Shown here: one piece after another, positions 28,389-38,261 of the stretch | Numbering within the stretch: position 1 is the stretch's first letter | Layout of the letters: every line of letters starts with the position of its first letter | From: Symbiodinium natans | Lineage: Eukaryota; Sar; Dinophyceae; Suessiales; Symbiodiniaceae | Assembly: GCA_905221605.1 (NCBI GenBank) | Contig: CAJNDS010002451.1 | Coordinates: 37,501-101,500 of the forward strand | DNA length: 64,000 nt | Direction of reading: 5' to 3' | Notes under the pieces: generated by a model | Told to the model about the DNA's origin: nothing | What the model saw: the letters and a program-made list of their open reading frames with translations, nothing else | Database searches by the model: none | Position numbers and translations under genes: made by a program

Positions 28389-28988
28389 ACCCTAAACCCT
28401 AAACCCTAAACCCTAAACCCTCAACTCTCAACCCTAAACCCTAAACCCTATAAACCCTAAACCCTAAACCCTGGACCCTATGGGGTTGAGGCTTCTGTGG
28501 AGATCCTTGGGACATCCAGAACCGCAAAGCCGAGGAGGCCCTAAGCCCGACACCCCTCACTTGAAGGTTCATTCGGGTAGGGTTTAGGGTTTAGGGTTTA
28601 GGTTTTCAGGGTTCAGGGTTCAGGGTTCAGGGTTCAGGGTTCAGGGTTTAGGGTTTAGGGTTTAGGGTTTAGGGTTTAGGGTTTAGGGCTAGGGTTTACG
28701 GTTTACGGTTTAGGGTTGGGGTTTAGGGGTAGGCAACTGAAATTCGAACCTTCATTTAGGTACTTCTAACCCCACTTATACCTATACTAATGCCCATGAA
28801 CCTTCTAGCAGCTAAACTCCAACCCCGAAACCCAAGCAGTGAATCTAGGTAAGGTTTAGGGTTTAGGGTTCAAGGCTTAGGTACCTTTTCCCATGAGCCT
28901 TCAAGCAGCTAAACTCCGAACCCGAAACCCAAGCAGTAATTCTGGACTCTAGCTCGGTTTGGGCTGTAGGGCCCTGAGCCCTCTTTGC

Positions 28989-29070
28989 AGAAGCCTTACC
29001 GAGACGTTCACGGGCACTGAGGCAGTTATGGCTTGCAAGTCCGGCTGCTATAACTATGATAAACGCAATT
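28989..29070 (+). CDS. Possible terminal exon with strong acceptor
   Basis: The acceptor CCCTCTTTGCAG precedes SLTETFTGTEAVMACKSGCY then NYDKRN and TGA. Confidence 0.4.
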
Positions 29071-29156
29071 GAGGGTAGCTACAGCAAAAAATAGGAATTT
29101 CAAAAAAAAAAAAAAAAACGAATTCCGAACTGGCCCCTCAACCTACGCGAAGTCCC

Positions 29157-29265
29157 CTGAGCCTTTAAGCAGGAACCCGACGATGCCGAGGCGTGTGCAT
29201 CCGCTGTCGCTTCTCGCCGGCCTCCGCACATCTTTGAACTGCATCCCGACACCCGAAAAGCCCCG
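29157..29265 (+). CDS. Possible exon
   Basis: The frame FKQEPDDAEACASAVASRRP then PHIFELHPDTRK runs into CCCTAAA-like DNA. A poly-A run lies upstream at 29101. Confidence 0.35.
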
Positions 29266-29471
29266 AACCCCAAAACCCAGAACCCTAAACCGGGGAGTTT
29301 AACCCCAACAGCGGTACCTGCTTTGGACGTTGAGTAGGGTGCAGGGTCTGGGATGCAGGGGTCCAGGGTTTTGGGAGTTGGAGGTCTACCCCAAACCCGA
29401 AACCCCAAGCCCTAAACCCTAAACACTAAGACACGTGCATCGTGAACCGTCAAGCTGACACATTTACACGA

Positions 29472-29556
29472 CCCCTGACAGCCCGAAAGCTGAAGCCTTT
29501 GGGGTCCTCCACCCTGCGCCCTGCAACACCGAATTGGACCGTTCGCTGTTTAGGGT
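29472..29556 (+). CDS. Possible exon
   Basis: The frame DSPKAEAFGVLHPAPCNTEL then DRSLF runs to the array start. Confidence 0.3.
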
Positions 29557-29679
29557 TTAGGGTTTAGGGTTTAGGGTTTAGGGTTTAGGGTTTAGGGTTT
29601 AGGGTTTAGGGTTAGGGTTTAGAGCTTAAGGCTTAGGGCTTTAAGGGTTCTTAGGGACCCTAGAACCTGAAATCTGACA

Positions 29680-29752
29680 ACCCTGAACCTCACGTCCACC
29701 CCGCGCCTCCGGCCCACCGCCATAATCACCGCCTGGCCCGGACAGAGGGCTT
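29680..29752 (-). CDS. Possible exon, strong codon bias
   Basis: The frame ALCPGQAVIMAVGRRRGVDV has 20 of 22 G/C-ending codons. A plus frame is also open. Confidence 0.35.
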
Positions 29753-29754
29753 AG

Positions 29755-29910
29755 AGCTTAGGGGCTTGGGGTTTAGGGCTGAGGGCTTAGGGGCTTGGGG
29801 CTTGGGGCTTAGGGTTTAGGGTTTAGGGTTTAGGGTTTAGGGTTTAGGGTTTAGGGTTTAGCGTTTAGGGTTTAGGGTTTAGGGCTTAGCGTTTAGGGTT
29901 CCAGGGCTTG
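29755..29910 (+). repeat. TTTAGGG and CTTGGGG array
   Basis: Mixed variants at the left, homogeneous TTTAGGG in the middle. Confidence 0.9.
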
Positions 29911-30549
29911 CAGGGTTCAGGGCGCAGGGGATCGGGCTTTGGCGATCCTACGCCCATGAACCCTGCATCCCCTTAAAACTCCATACCCCTCGATGATTCC
30001 TGAACCCTGAACCCCTAAGCCGAAAAAACAAACATGAAAAAAGTTAGACCCCTGAGCACTACCTGCTACTGTGGGGCGGACTTGGGCGCCTGCACAAATT
30101 AATGCTTCTGCTGGGTTGTGCGGGGTGGGTTCTCTAGGGTTGGAAAGGGTTGTATCATGGTATCTCAAACAAGCACCAAACATACACACTCAACAAAACC
30201 ATAAGGAACCCGACGCTCACTAAAAAGCCGCAATAAAGACCCGAACCCCCAATGAAAGAAAGGGAGTATATAGGGACCATGGAAACCAAAAGTTGTTTCC
30301 AAACCAACCCCGTGATTTAGGGCAGCAATGGCTAGTTACTACAAACCAACCTCTCAGTGTGGAGTTTCGGGGGTCTGAGGTCTGACTTGGCAGGTTTCGG
30401 GGTTAGGGCCTCGGGCTTAGGGTTTAGGGTTTCGGGTCTAGGGTTTAGGGTTTCGGGTTTCGGGTTTCGGGTTTCGGGTCTCGGGTTTAGGGTTTAGGGT
30501 TTAGGGTCTGGACTCATTCTTGGCTGAATGCTCCGTTGCTCTTCCAGGA

Positions 30550-30591
30550 ACGTGCCGGCCGCCCTCCGCCTTCGGTGATGACTGAAACCTA
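30550..30591 (+). CDS. Possible short terminal exon
   Basis: The acceptor TTGCTCTTCCAG is excellent. The frame ERAGRPPPSVMTET then TAA follows. A longer alternative frame also covers the island. Confidence 0.3.
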
Positions 30592-30656
30592 AACGCTAAA
30601 GCCAGACCCTAAACCCTAAACCCCTACGGCAAAATTCCAAAACCAAAGCCTGGGCA

Positions 30657-30702
30657 GGTCGCCGCTTTACTGAGGGCGCGAGTCAGAAGCGAAACGGTCT
30701 GC
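30657..30702 (+). CDS. Possible short internal exon
   Basis: Bounded by GGGCAG and a CAG|GTGGGT donor. The frame reads VAALLRARVRSETVCVQ. Confidence 0.35.
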
Positions 30703-30867
30703 GTCCAGGTGGGTTACACCCCCGGCGGACCCTGACAGCCCAGCACTCTTAGGGAAGTTACAGGGTCGGCCCTTATTCGCCCTTTCTTTGGGTGTAGCTT
30801 CCCTTATGAACCTCTTAAAACCAAAAAGGGCGCCCTTGTTATTTCTAGGTTGCTCTTGGGCCTAGAT

Positions 30868-31012
30868 TTCTTAAGGTAATCAAGTGGTCCCTTAGCATGG
30901 GCCCTGCAAAAGGGTGCCCCTTATATACCCCTTTATACCCTGTCAAACGCGAGGGCCCATACTTCAGAGCCCTTTTAAAGGAGGTACGGGACCATATTAC
31001 GGGCCCATGCGA
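30868..31012. repeat. Dispersed repeat family E
   Basis: Shares TGGTCCCTTAG..GGCCCT and AGGGCCCATAC..CAGA blocks in order with 39160-39290. Confidence 0.55.
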
Positions 31013-31170
31013 CTAATCGTAGAAGCACGCCATGTCTTCGTGCTCAGGGTGAATGGGGTTGAGGGTTTGGGTTTTAGGGAGGGGTTTAGACCATATGAAG
31101 GTGCGAGGTGCAGGCCCATAAATAACCGCATAACCCCCATAAAACCGATAACCTCGATAACCCGACGTTG

Positions 31171-31278
31171 TATAAGGGCGTTTAAAATTTAGAACAGGAT
31201 TTTGGGGGGTTCTTACAGTATATTTATATAAAGGGACCATAAGGGAATGCTATTGGTAATTATTCCGACCCCTATCGT
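31171..31278. mobile_element. MITE-like family C
   Basis: TATAAGGGCGTTTAAAATTTAGAA at the left and TAATTATTCCGACCCCTAT at the right. Confidence 0.65.
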
Positions 31279-31289
31279 AGCCGGGTGTC

Positions 31290-31460
31290 GGGTTGTTCCG
31301 TCTTTGGGTTGTAGGTTGGACCCTCTTTGGAGTCAGTCAGCACCCGAAGATCAGGAAACGAAAGGCTCCCCGCGGGATTCAACGCCCGAAATCCCGGAGA
31401 TTTGAGGGTGATTTCAACCCTAATGTAGGCTTTCAACCCTAACCCCTACGTCCTAAACCC
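31290..31460 (+). CDS. Possible exon, frame unresolved
   Basis: All three plus frames are open for 22 or more codons. The frame after TTGGAGTCAG gives SAPEDQETKGSPRDSTPEIP and then a stop. Coding nature uncertain. Confidence 0.25.
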
Positions 31461-31501
31461 TAGCCATGTACCCCGACAGCTCGAAACCCTCGGGGCGCCC
31501 T

Positions 31502-31597
31502 TCACTCCAGCGCCAGGCGCGCGAAGGCCAGTGAGGCCAGCAACGTCAGCGGGGTGAACACGCCCCGCTCGAAGTTCGACTTCGCCGCAAGGTTCCT
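31502..31597 (-). CDS. Terminal exon of a probable membrane protein
   Basis: The acceptor CTACAG precedes a 31-codon frame RNLAAKSNFERGVFTPLTLL then ASLAFARLALE and TGA. G or C ends 29 of 31 codons while first and second positions are not GC-extreme, which is strong evidence for this frame. It contains a hydrophobic helix. The exon start is overlapped by a 15-bp sequence repeated at 31757. Probably belongs with exons at 34076, 34435 and 37230. Confidence 0.65.
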   Translation of the reverse strand, partial: RNLAAKSNFERGVFTPLTLLASLAFARLALE

Positions 31598-31605
31598 CTG
31601 TAGGA

Positions 31606-31756
31606 CGTAAGGTTTCGGGTTTAGAGTTTAGGGTTTAGGGTTTAGGGTTCAGGGTTCAGGGTTTAGGTTTAGGGTTTAGGGTTTAGGGTTTAGGGTTTAG
31701 GGTTTAGGGTTTAGGGTTTAGGGTTTAGGGTTTAGGGTTTAGGGTTTAGGGTTTAG
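31606..31756 (+). repeat. TTTAGGG array bracketed by a 15-bp direct repeat
   Basis: GGTTCCTCTGTAGGA occurs perfectly at 31591-31605 and 31757-31771, immediately either side of the array. This looks like a target-site duplication. Confidence 0.9.
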
Positions 31757-31859
31757 GGTTCCTCTGTAGGATTTTGGGGCTTAAGGGTGTTTAGCGCTTC
31801 AGGGCTTTAGGGCTTTTGGCGTTTTCGGGTTTCAAGATTTCAGGGTTCCAGCGAGTAGC

Positions 31860-32600
31860 ACCGTGCATATATAAAAGGGCATCGAAATCAGCGTGAAATA
31901 TCCGAACCCTCGACCCGAAACCCACAAAATGGCAAGGGAAGCGCAACCTCTAGGCCGAGGGAGGCGTGAGGTCCTGCAGGCCGAAGCCGCCTACACTAAC
32001 CCCCTTTGCAAAACATGGGCTTTTCGGCTTAGCTTCACACCATACTCACTGCACAGGGGGGTCGTGAGGAAGCTGCAGGCCGAAGCCGCTTGCCCTACAG
32101 CCTCCATGGGGGTGTCGGCTTAATTTCGCGCCACATTCACCGCCCGAGCCGTACTTACAGCTTCGCAGACTACGTTTGCAAACGCGGGGGGGGGGGGGGG
32201 GGGGGGAGGTGCGCGGCCCCCCTAAACCGGGGGGCGCACTGCCACGACAACGACGACACCGGCGCGTGAAATTTAGAATACTACGCACCTCTGCGCCACG
32301 ACAACAACGAAACAAGGCGATTTGCTTCAAGGCATAAGAATCCTTGAACCCATGATGCGAGAATCGTGTTTGCAAGTGGGGGGGGGGGGGGGCTGCGCCC
32401 CCCCCAACCCCCCTGCTTTTGTAAGCCGGACAAGCTTGCCTTGAAGCTCATTGTCATGAATCATCTCCAAAACAAAACATGGGGTTCTCGGCTTAGCCCC
32501 GCGCCACGTCACTGCACAGAAGAGGCGTTGGGCACGCGTGCAGGAAGCAGCCGCTTCCCCTGGCCTCACCTTGACAAAAGGCCTCGCCTCCATGAAAACA
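31860..32600. repeat. Diverged tandem repeats with GCAGGCCGAAGCCGC units
   Basis: CTGCAGGCCGAAGCCGC and TTCGGCTTAG..TTC..CACC..ACTCACTGCACAG blocks recur three or four times, with two poly-G runs (32187-32206, 32380-32391) after GTTTGCAA. An ATG frame (31929-32123, 64 codons) spans two units; no gene is claimed. Confidence 0.5.
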
Positions 32601-33637
32601 CGGGGTTCTCGCCACGTACTATCATTTAGATTATAATTCTCTATGAACTCTCTACTCCAGTAATGAACACAAGACTGCTTCTGGACTTTACTTGTTCTCT
32701 ACTTTTCGAATAGTGAACACAAGTACCAAAAACAAGAAACGAGGGGGTGGAATTTAGACTTCTCCTTCTACTTAATCTCTACTCCTCTGAGTCTCGAAGA
32801 CTGAACACAAGAAACAAATTTATAAAAATCTTCGCTTCTCTACCATGACAACAAGGGATTCACGATAAGTTCCACGTCCCTGCCATGACCAAAACCGCCC
32901 CCCGCGGCAAACGGAAGCGAGGCTCCAGGCCTCGTGGTTCAAGCTTCGAAAAAATGAAACCCTTTTGCTCTGAAGAAACAAGCGAAGGTTGGAAGAAAGG
33001 TCGTGACATGTGGAATAGCACCTGCAGAAAAAAGCAGAACAACAGGCACCTTGGCCTGCAGACGAAAGCGCGAAGCCTGCCATCACAAAGCGCAGTGTCA
33101 TGTCTAACTGTCGATGTACCTGTGCATGCGTGAGTCAAGGACAACATTGCACAAAACAGACCATACGCGTGCAGACTCCCCAGAAACAGACGAAACAGAC
33201 ATGGGAAGCGCAAGACACCTTTTGGACACAAGCAGAAGCACACGCAGGTCAGCCGGCGGAGGCAACGGCCCCAGAGCCACCGATGCCGCTTTTAGGCGCT
33301 GAGAGAAAGCTGCCAGCGAAAGCTCTCAGCTGAAGAAGTGCTGCTATCCACGAGCGAGGACCAAAGAAAAACCTTCAACGTTCTGGATTCTCGGCAGGGC
33401 AGCGTCTGAGGGCGAGGCCCCTGGCGCAGGAGGGCAAGGAAGCAGACCTGATCGTACAGACCGGAAAGGAGCGCGGCTCTTCAGCCAGCTGCGTCCCGGC
33501 AAAACCAGAGTCGCAGCAAGCCAAGTATGCTGAGCTCAGCGCGCCAGCGCAAGGTCTTTTCAGGCCCGTCGACTCCCCCCATGTTGAAATGACTGCGGGA
33601 GACCACATCAAAAAGCGATCAAGATACGGCGGGCGGG

Positions 33638-33678
<41 letters not shown>

Positions 33679-33900
33679 GCAAGGGAGATTAATGTTTTGA
33701 ATTTCATTTCTCTGGTTTCGAATAATGAAGTCCAAAAAACAAGAAGTTTCACCTCGCTGGTTGCGAACAATGAAAGCCAAAAACAAAGAGTTTCACGTCT
33801 CTGGTGTCGAATCGCAGCAAAATACGTCGCTGCAAGCGATCGATTGACTGGCTCCGAAAATGATGCAGAGAATTCGCGCCAAAAAAAAGTGCCCCTCTAA
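32600..33900. other. Unique and weakly repetitive DNA, no gene assigned
   Basis: Contains diverged repeats of TCTCTACT..CGAATAGTGAACACAAG (32640-32830) and TCTCTGGTTTCGAATAATGAAG..CAAAAACAAAGAG (33700-33815), plus a (CT)n run at 33642-33675. Frames of 60-131 codons exist on both strands without clear support. Confidence 0.4.
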
Positions 33901-33924
33901 TGATCCCTATCAAGGACTGATAAA

Positions 33925-34060
33925 CCCTAAACCCCCCTAAACCCTAAACCCTAAACCCTAACCCCTAACCCCTAAACCCTAAACCCTGAAACCTAAACCC
34001 TGAAGCCTAAACCCTAAACCCTAAACCCTAAACTCTAAACCCTAAACCCCCCCCCCCCCC
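33925..34060 (-). repeat. CCCTAAA array ending in poly-C
   Basis: About 17 units, then 14 C and an A-rich run. Confidence 0.9.
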
Positions 34061-34075
34061 CAAAACAAAAAAAAA

Positions 34076-34161
34076 TGCGGCTCCCCAGGGTGTTGAGCGC
34101 GAAGAGGGCGCAGAAGATCCCGCAGACGACTCGCAGCACGGCGGGCGGCAGGCAGGGGCAC
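34076..34161 (-). CDS. Exon of a probable membrane protein
   Basis: After CCTGAG the frame CPCLPPAVLRVVCGIFCALF then ALNTLGSR has nearly all codons G/C-ending and forms a hydrophobic helix. Flanked by telomere-like arrays. Confidence 0.6.
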
Positions 34162-34194
34162 CTCAGGCTTCGGTGGCTTGAGGGTGTAGGGGCT

Positions 34195-34410
34195 TTTAGG
34201 GGTTTAGGGGTTTAGGGGTTTAGGGTTTAGGGTTTAGGGTTTAGGGTTTAGGGTTTAGGGTTTAGGGTTTAGTGTTTAGGGTTTAGGGTTTAGGGTTTAG
34301 GGTTCAGGGTTTAGGGTTTAGGGTTTAGGGTTTAGGGTTTAGGGTTTAGGGTTTAAAGTTTGAGGTTTGAGGTTTGAGGTTTGAGGTTTAGGGTTTTGAG
34401 TTCGGGGTTT
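34195..34410 (+). repeat. TTTAGGG array with TTTGAGG variants
   Basis: About 28 units; TTTGAGG run at 34352-34385. Confidence 0.95.
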
Positions 34411-34434
34411 AGGGAAATCTCTCAGCCCTGAATC

Positions 34435-34549
34435 CTTGAAGATTGGGGTCGGCAAGCGACGCGTTCAGCCAGCCCCCACGGGCGAGCGCCAAGAGCACCA
34501 TGATCAGATTCAGGGACACGGAGACGGTCTCGAAGACGTACATCTGCTC
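34435..34549 (-). CDS. Exon of a probable membrane protein
   Basis: The acceptor TTCCTATAG precedes EQMYVFETVSVSLNLIMVLL then ALARGGWLNASLADPN. 32 of 38 codons are G/C-ending. A hydrophobic helix. The donor may be a non-GT site (CAAG|GATTCA); GA donors are known in dinoflagellates. Confidence 0.65.
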
Positions 34550-34725
34550 CTATAGGAAGTTTACCCCCCGAAAACCCCGAAAACCCTAGAACCCTACTAA
34601 AGCCTGGGCCTTAGAGCCTAAAACCCCAAAGCCCTAGAACCCTACTAAAGCCTTAAAGCCCTCAAACTCGGCCGAAACCCTAAGCTCTAAACCCCCAAAA
34701 CATCTCGAAGTACCAGGTCTGGAGT

Positions 34726-34891
34726 TGGGTAGCTCTCTGAATTGGGCTCCCTCTTCGGGCTCCCCTATAGAGTACGCAACCTAAAAAAAGAAACCTAAAC
34801 CCTAAACCCCAAACTTCAAACCCCAAACCCTAAACCCTAAACCCTAAACCCTAGACCCTAAACCTCAAACCCTAATTTAGAGAACGACCCA
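34726..34891. mobile_element. MITE-like inverted repeat, family G, with CCCTAAA core
   Basis: TGGGTAGCTCTCTGAATT at the left and AATTTAGAGAACGACCCA at the right match at 15 of 18 when inverted. The interior carries a CCCTAAA array. Confidence 0.65.
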
Positions 34892-34910
34892 GCTGCGAGT
34901 TTCGGGTTCA

Positions 34911-34972
34911 TGTGGGTTGGCTTCTGGGGTCCCGGAGCTTGGAGCGGACAGGCTCCTTCAACCCCGGGGAGC
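34911..34972 (-). CDS. Possible exon
   Basis: After GGTTCAG the frame GSPGLKEPVRSKLRDPRSQP ends with T and TGA. Confidence 0.35.
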
Positions 34973-35073
34973 CCTGAACCTTGTAGGGTTTCGGGTTTAG
35001 GGTTTAGGGTTTAGGGTTTAGGGTCTAGGGTTTAGGGTTTAGGGTTTAGGGTTTAGGGTTTTAGGGTTTAGAG

Positions 35074-35148
35074 CTTCAACAGCCCCATAGAACACCACGA
35101 AACTGCGTAAAAACCTGACAAGCCCTTTCCGAGCACTCGATTGAAGAG
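35074..35148 (-). CDS. Possible exon, 25 codons
   Basis: After TTTAGACAG the frame LFNRVLGKGLSGFYAVSWCS then MGLLK is phase 0. Could belong to the membrane-protein gene. Confidence 0.4.
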
Positions 35149-35413
35149 CTGTCTAAACTCCATAAACCTCTAAGAGCCTTAAACCCTAAACCCTAAACTC
35201 TGAACCTTAAACCCTAAACCCTAAACCTAAGAGCAAACATGGCAACTCGACAAAGTCGACTCCCCGAAGCACTCACTTCGCCCTTCCAGCCCTTAAGACC
35301 CTAGGCTCCTTCTTCAACCTGAACCCTCAACCCTAAACCCTCAACCCTAAACCCTAAATCCTAAACCCTAAACCCTAAACCCTAAACCCTGTAGGGACTT
35401 CTGGGATGCTTTG

Positions 35414-35518
35414 GGGCTCCTTGCTCTTCAGCCGGCCTCCCCACACAAAGCGGTAGTCCACCTTGCCGAGTGCCCGACTGGCACGCTCGACCGACAGGAA
35501 CACAGCCAGCTCGAGGCT
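35414..35518 (-). CDS. Probable exon
   Basis: The frame SLELAVFLSVERASRALGKV then DYRFVWGGRLKSKEP has 29 of 35 G/C-ending codons. Unrecognised. Adjacent to the family F tandem repeats. Confidence 0.5.
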
Positions 35519-35523
35519 TTATC

Positions 35524-35737
35524 TAGGATGGCCCTCAAAACCCTCTGAAAAAAGTTCATGAATATGACCCTCTTAAACCCAACAACGGAGAACATACGTA
35601 GGACGGCCCTTAAACCCCTCTGAAAAAAAAAAAACTCATGAATAAACCCAATAAGGGAGAACATAGGATGGCCCTTAAAACCCTACAAAAAAAGCTCGTG
35701 AATATGATCCTCTGAAACCCAATAAGGTAGAACATCC
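35524..35737. repeat. Family F tandem repeat, three units
   Basis: Three diverged units of about 70 bp starting AGGATGGCCCT and ending AAGGGAGAACAT. Confidence 0.75.
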
Positions 35738-35762
35738 AACGTCCCAGAGGCCTACCAAGGTA

Positions 35763-36305
35763 TTAGGGTATAGGCCTGAGATGGGCACTGGAGTCTGCTA
35801 TGCACACCGCAAGTGCAGTTGAATGCTCCGGCCTAGGGCGAAGCTCTGTCGGAAAGGAAAAGACCCAAACCCTTATTTGGGAAAAGTTTGCAACGCAATT
35901 CACGGGCCTACGATCGCAAGCACTTTTGATGCCGTGTCGAGACCCGGGCCCCAACCTTCATCGCTCACAGCAGGCACAACTCTAGCGTCTGCGCTTGCGA
36001 GCAGACTCGCAACTCTTGAGCGTCAATACAAGCGGATAGGCTGATGTCAAGGATAAGGTCCACTCTCTGTTGTGGGTGGGCGCGGAGGGCGCAAAGGGTC
36101 GGAAGCTGCCTTTGCGGGAGCCCGGAGGATACGGAGGAATGCACAGACCACGTTCCCGCTCGCACCCCCCGCTTTTCACATGCGCCCGTCGTTTACAGAG
36201 TTTCAGCGTCTTGGTTGCTACGAATATAATGAATTGAACTCAGGGTGTCACATTACTTGCTCTCTGATTCAAACATGGAAAGATGCACGGCTTGAGCATC
36301 GGTAG
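35763..36305. other. Unique island, possibly coding, strand unresolved
   Basis: Frames of 60-77 codons overlap on both strands. One plus frame (35823-36044) ends with a helical SALASRLATLERQYKRIG. No choice can be defended. Confidence 0.3.
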
Positions 36306-36354
36306 CCCAAGTGGGCCTGGTCAACCTCCAAGAACCCTTGCGCTACTGTATATA

Positions 36355-36443
36355 TTGGGATGTTCCCCCCTATACTAACAGTCCTTAATCGGGATTATAG
36401 TACCCCCCCCCCCGAGTAAGGACTGTTAGGGGCAACATCCCCG
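36355..36443. mobile_element. MITE family A
   Basis: TTGGGATGTTCCCCCC and GGGGCAACATCCCC ends. Flanks TGTATATA and TACATATA match at 6 of 8. Confidence 0.75.
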
Positions 36444-36543
36444 TACATATAGTGTGTAGTTCTCAAGTTAGGCCCTTTAAGCCCCCCTGAACAAAAGCAC
36501 ACTCCCAGGCAGGATTCTCATAATCCAGTAAGGGAACCCTAGG

Positions 36544-36650
36544 CTTCAAACCCTAAAACCCTAAACCCTAAACTCTAAACCCTAAACCCTAAACCCTAAA
36601 CTCTAAACCTTCAACTCTAAACCCTGAACTCTGAACTCTAAACTCCCCAT
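36544..36650 (-). repeat. CCCTAAA and CTCTAAA array
   Basis: About 14 diverged units. Confidence 0.85.
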
Positions 36651-36758
36651 GAATTAAAAAAAGGAATTAAAGCATGGAATGTCCCAAAAGGCCCTCCTAC
36701 CTTCCCCTCCCGCACGTGGGCTGTTCAAGGGTGCAGGAGAAGAGGGTCTAAAGGTTCT

Positions 36759-36888
36759 ACCTTGGACCCTTAAGGTTGTACCCTTGGGTTTTGGGTCCCT
36801 TTTTAAGGATCCCTAAGGGAATATACGGGCCATGTCAGGAGCATATTAAGGGGGGTACAACCTTAGGGGTACGAGTCTTCATCCCTTG
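36759..36888. repeat. Dispersed repeat family D, copy 1
   Basis: ACCTTGGACCCTTAAGG through GGTACGAGTCTTCATCCCTTG; closely matches 37459-37600. Confidence 0.8.
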
Positions 36889-37035
36889 AGAGGGCACGAC
36901 GGTTGAGAGGTTGCTTCGAATAATGGCGTCGTTTTTTCAAGTCTTCTTCCCTCGCGTCACAAAACCTGAACCCTTTAACCCTAAACCCTAAACCCTAAAC
37001 CCTGATGCACCGCCCTGTTTGAGCTTTCGGGTTTA

Positions 37036-37152
37036 TAACATGGGCGCCTTCATCATTCGAAATAGTGTTTTTTTTTGCGTGGTTCTTATAATAAACTTAC
37101 AAAGGGACCACAAGGGTGAATACGATTAGGAGCTATTCCAACCCCCCTATAG
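37036..37152. mobile_element. MITE-like family C
   Basis: ATGGGCGCCTTCATCATTCGAAAT at the left and GCTATTCCAACCCCCCTATAG at the right. Confidence 0.55.
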
Positions 37153-37229
37153 TCAGTAGGTGGCCGTTCCTGCAGGATCCGGTGCCCGTAAACCCGAAAC
37201 CCGAAACCCGAAACCCTAAACCCTCCCAC

Positions 37230-37288
37230 CTGCCCCGTCAGGATCAGAGCATGGTATGACAGCGTCATGGCCAGCAACACCAAGAGAC
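37230..37288 (-). CDS. Membrane-protein exon with canonical splice sites
   Basis: The acceptor GAAGATTCAG and donor CAG|GTGGGA bound a 59-bp exon (2 bases plus 19 codons) reading LLVLLAMTLSYHALILTGQ, a transmembrane helix. Likely upstream part of the gene with exons at 34435, 34076 and 31502. Confidence 0.6.
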
Positions 37289-37312
37289 CTGAATCTTCGC
37301 ACAACTCTGTCT

Positions 37313-37458
37313 AGGGGTTTAGGGTTTAGGGTTTAGGGTTTAGGGTTTAGGGTTTAGGGTTTAGGGTTTAGGGTTTAGGGTTTAGGGTTTAGGGTTTAGG
37401 GTTTAGGGTTTAGGGTTTAGGGTTTAGGGTTTAGGATTTAGGGTTTAGGGTTTAGGGC
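37313..37458 (+). repeat. TTTAGGG array
   Basis: About 20 near-perfect units. Confidence 0.95.
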
Positions 37459-37600
37459 ACCTTGGACCCTTAAGGCTCTACCCTTGGGTTTCGGGGGTCC
37501 CTTTTCGGGATCCCTAAGGGAATATAAGGGCCATATTAGGAGTATATTCAGGGGAAGCTTTAGGGGGTACAACCTTAGGGGTACGAGTCTTCATCCCTTG
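37459..37600. repeat. Dispersed repeat family D, copy 2
   Basis: See 36759-36888. This copy directly abuts a TTTAGGG array. Confidence 0.8.
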
Positions 37601-37684
37601 CCTCTGCCCTGCGTCAGCCCCAAAAACCGCTACAAACCCAGTTGTGAAGCTTCGGAAAGTGCAGGGTTCCGGGGGTTGCGACAA

Positions 37685-37948
37685 TCCCTAAACCCTAAGC
37701 CCTAAACCCTAAACCCTAAAGCCTAAACCCTAAACCCTAAACCCTAAACCCTAAACCCTAAACCCTAAACCCTAAACCCTAAACCCTAAACCCTACCCTA
37801 AACCCTAAACCCTAAACCCTCAACCCTACCCTAAAACCCCTAAACCCTACACCCTAAACCCTACACCCTAAACCCCTAAACCCTAAACCCCTAAACCCTA
37901 AACCCCTAAACCCTAAACCCTAAACCCTAAACCCTAAACCCTAAACCC
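37685..37948 (-). repeat. CCCTAAA array (about 260 bp)
   Basis: About 37 units with CCCTACCCTAAA and CCCCTAAA slips. Confidence 0.95.
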
Positions 37949-38052
37949 TACCACAGTACACAGGATGAGGCACTTTTGGCCGCCACAGGGAAGCTCACGT
38001 ACCGGCGCAGACTGCAGGCGCCCTCCGCGCGGTCTTCGGCAGATGACGCCTG
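37948..38052 (-). CDS. Probable exon
   Basis: The frame QASSAEDRAEGACSLRRYVS then FPVAAKSASSCVLW ends at TAG at the array edge. An internal CCG|GTACGTGAG could act as donor. Confidence 0.4.
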   Translation of the reverse strand, partial: QASSAEDRAEGACSLRRYVSFPVAAKSASSCVLW

Positions 38053-38082
38053 CCCCGGATCCAGGGGTTAACTCAGATGGCC

Positions 38083-38178
38083 CTTCAAACCCTAAACCCT
38101 AAACCCTAAACCCTAAACCCTTCAATATTCGTGACTATGATCCTCTGAAACACAACAAGGGAGAATGTAAAATGTCCC
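38083..38178. repeat. Family F copy interrupted by CCCTAAA
   Basis: AGATGGCCCTTCAAACCC, a short CCCTAAA run, then TGATCCTCTGAAACACAACAAGG: a telomere-like block inside the repeat unit. Confidence 0.65.
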
Positions 38179-38261
38179 CAGGGCCTACCTAGTCAAGTCA
38201 CTTAAGGCCGAAGGCCGGGTGTGTAAGGTCTCAAGGCACTCGGGAGTCAGGATTCCACCTT

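Noticed and set aside
35428-35664. 78-codon minus frame with MFSLIGF-type repeats
   Set aside because: It translates the family F tandem repeats; the biased frame at 35414-35518 is preferred.
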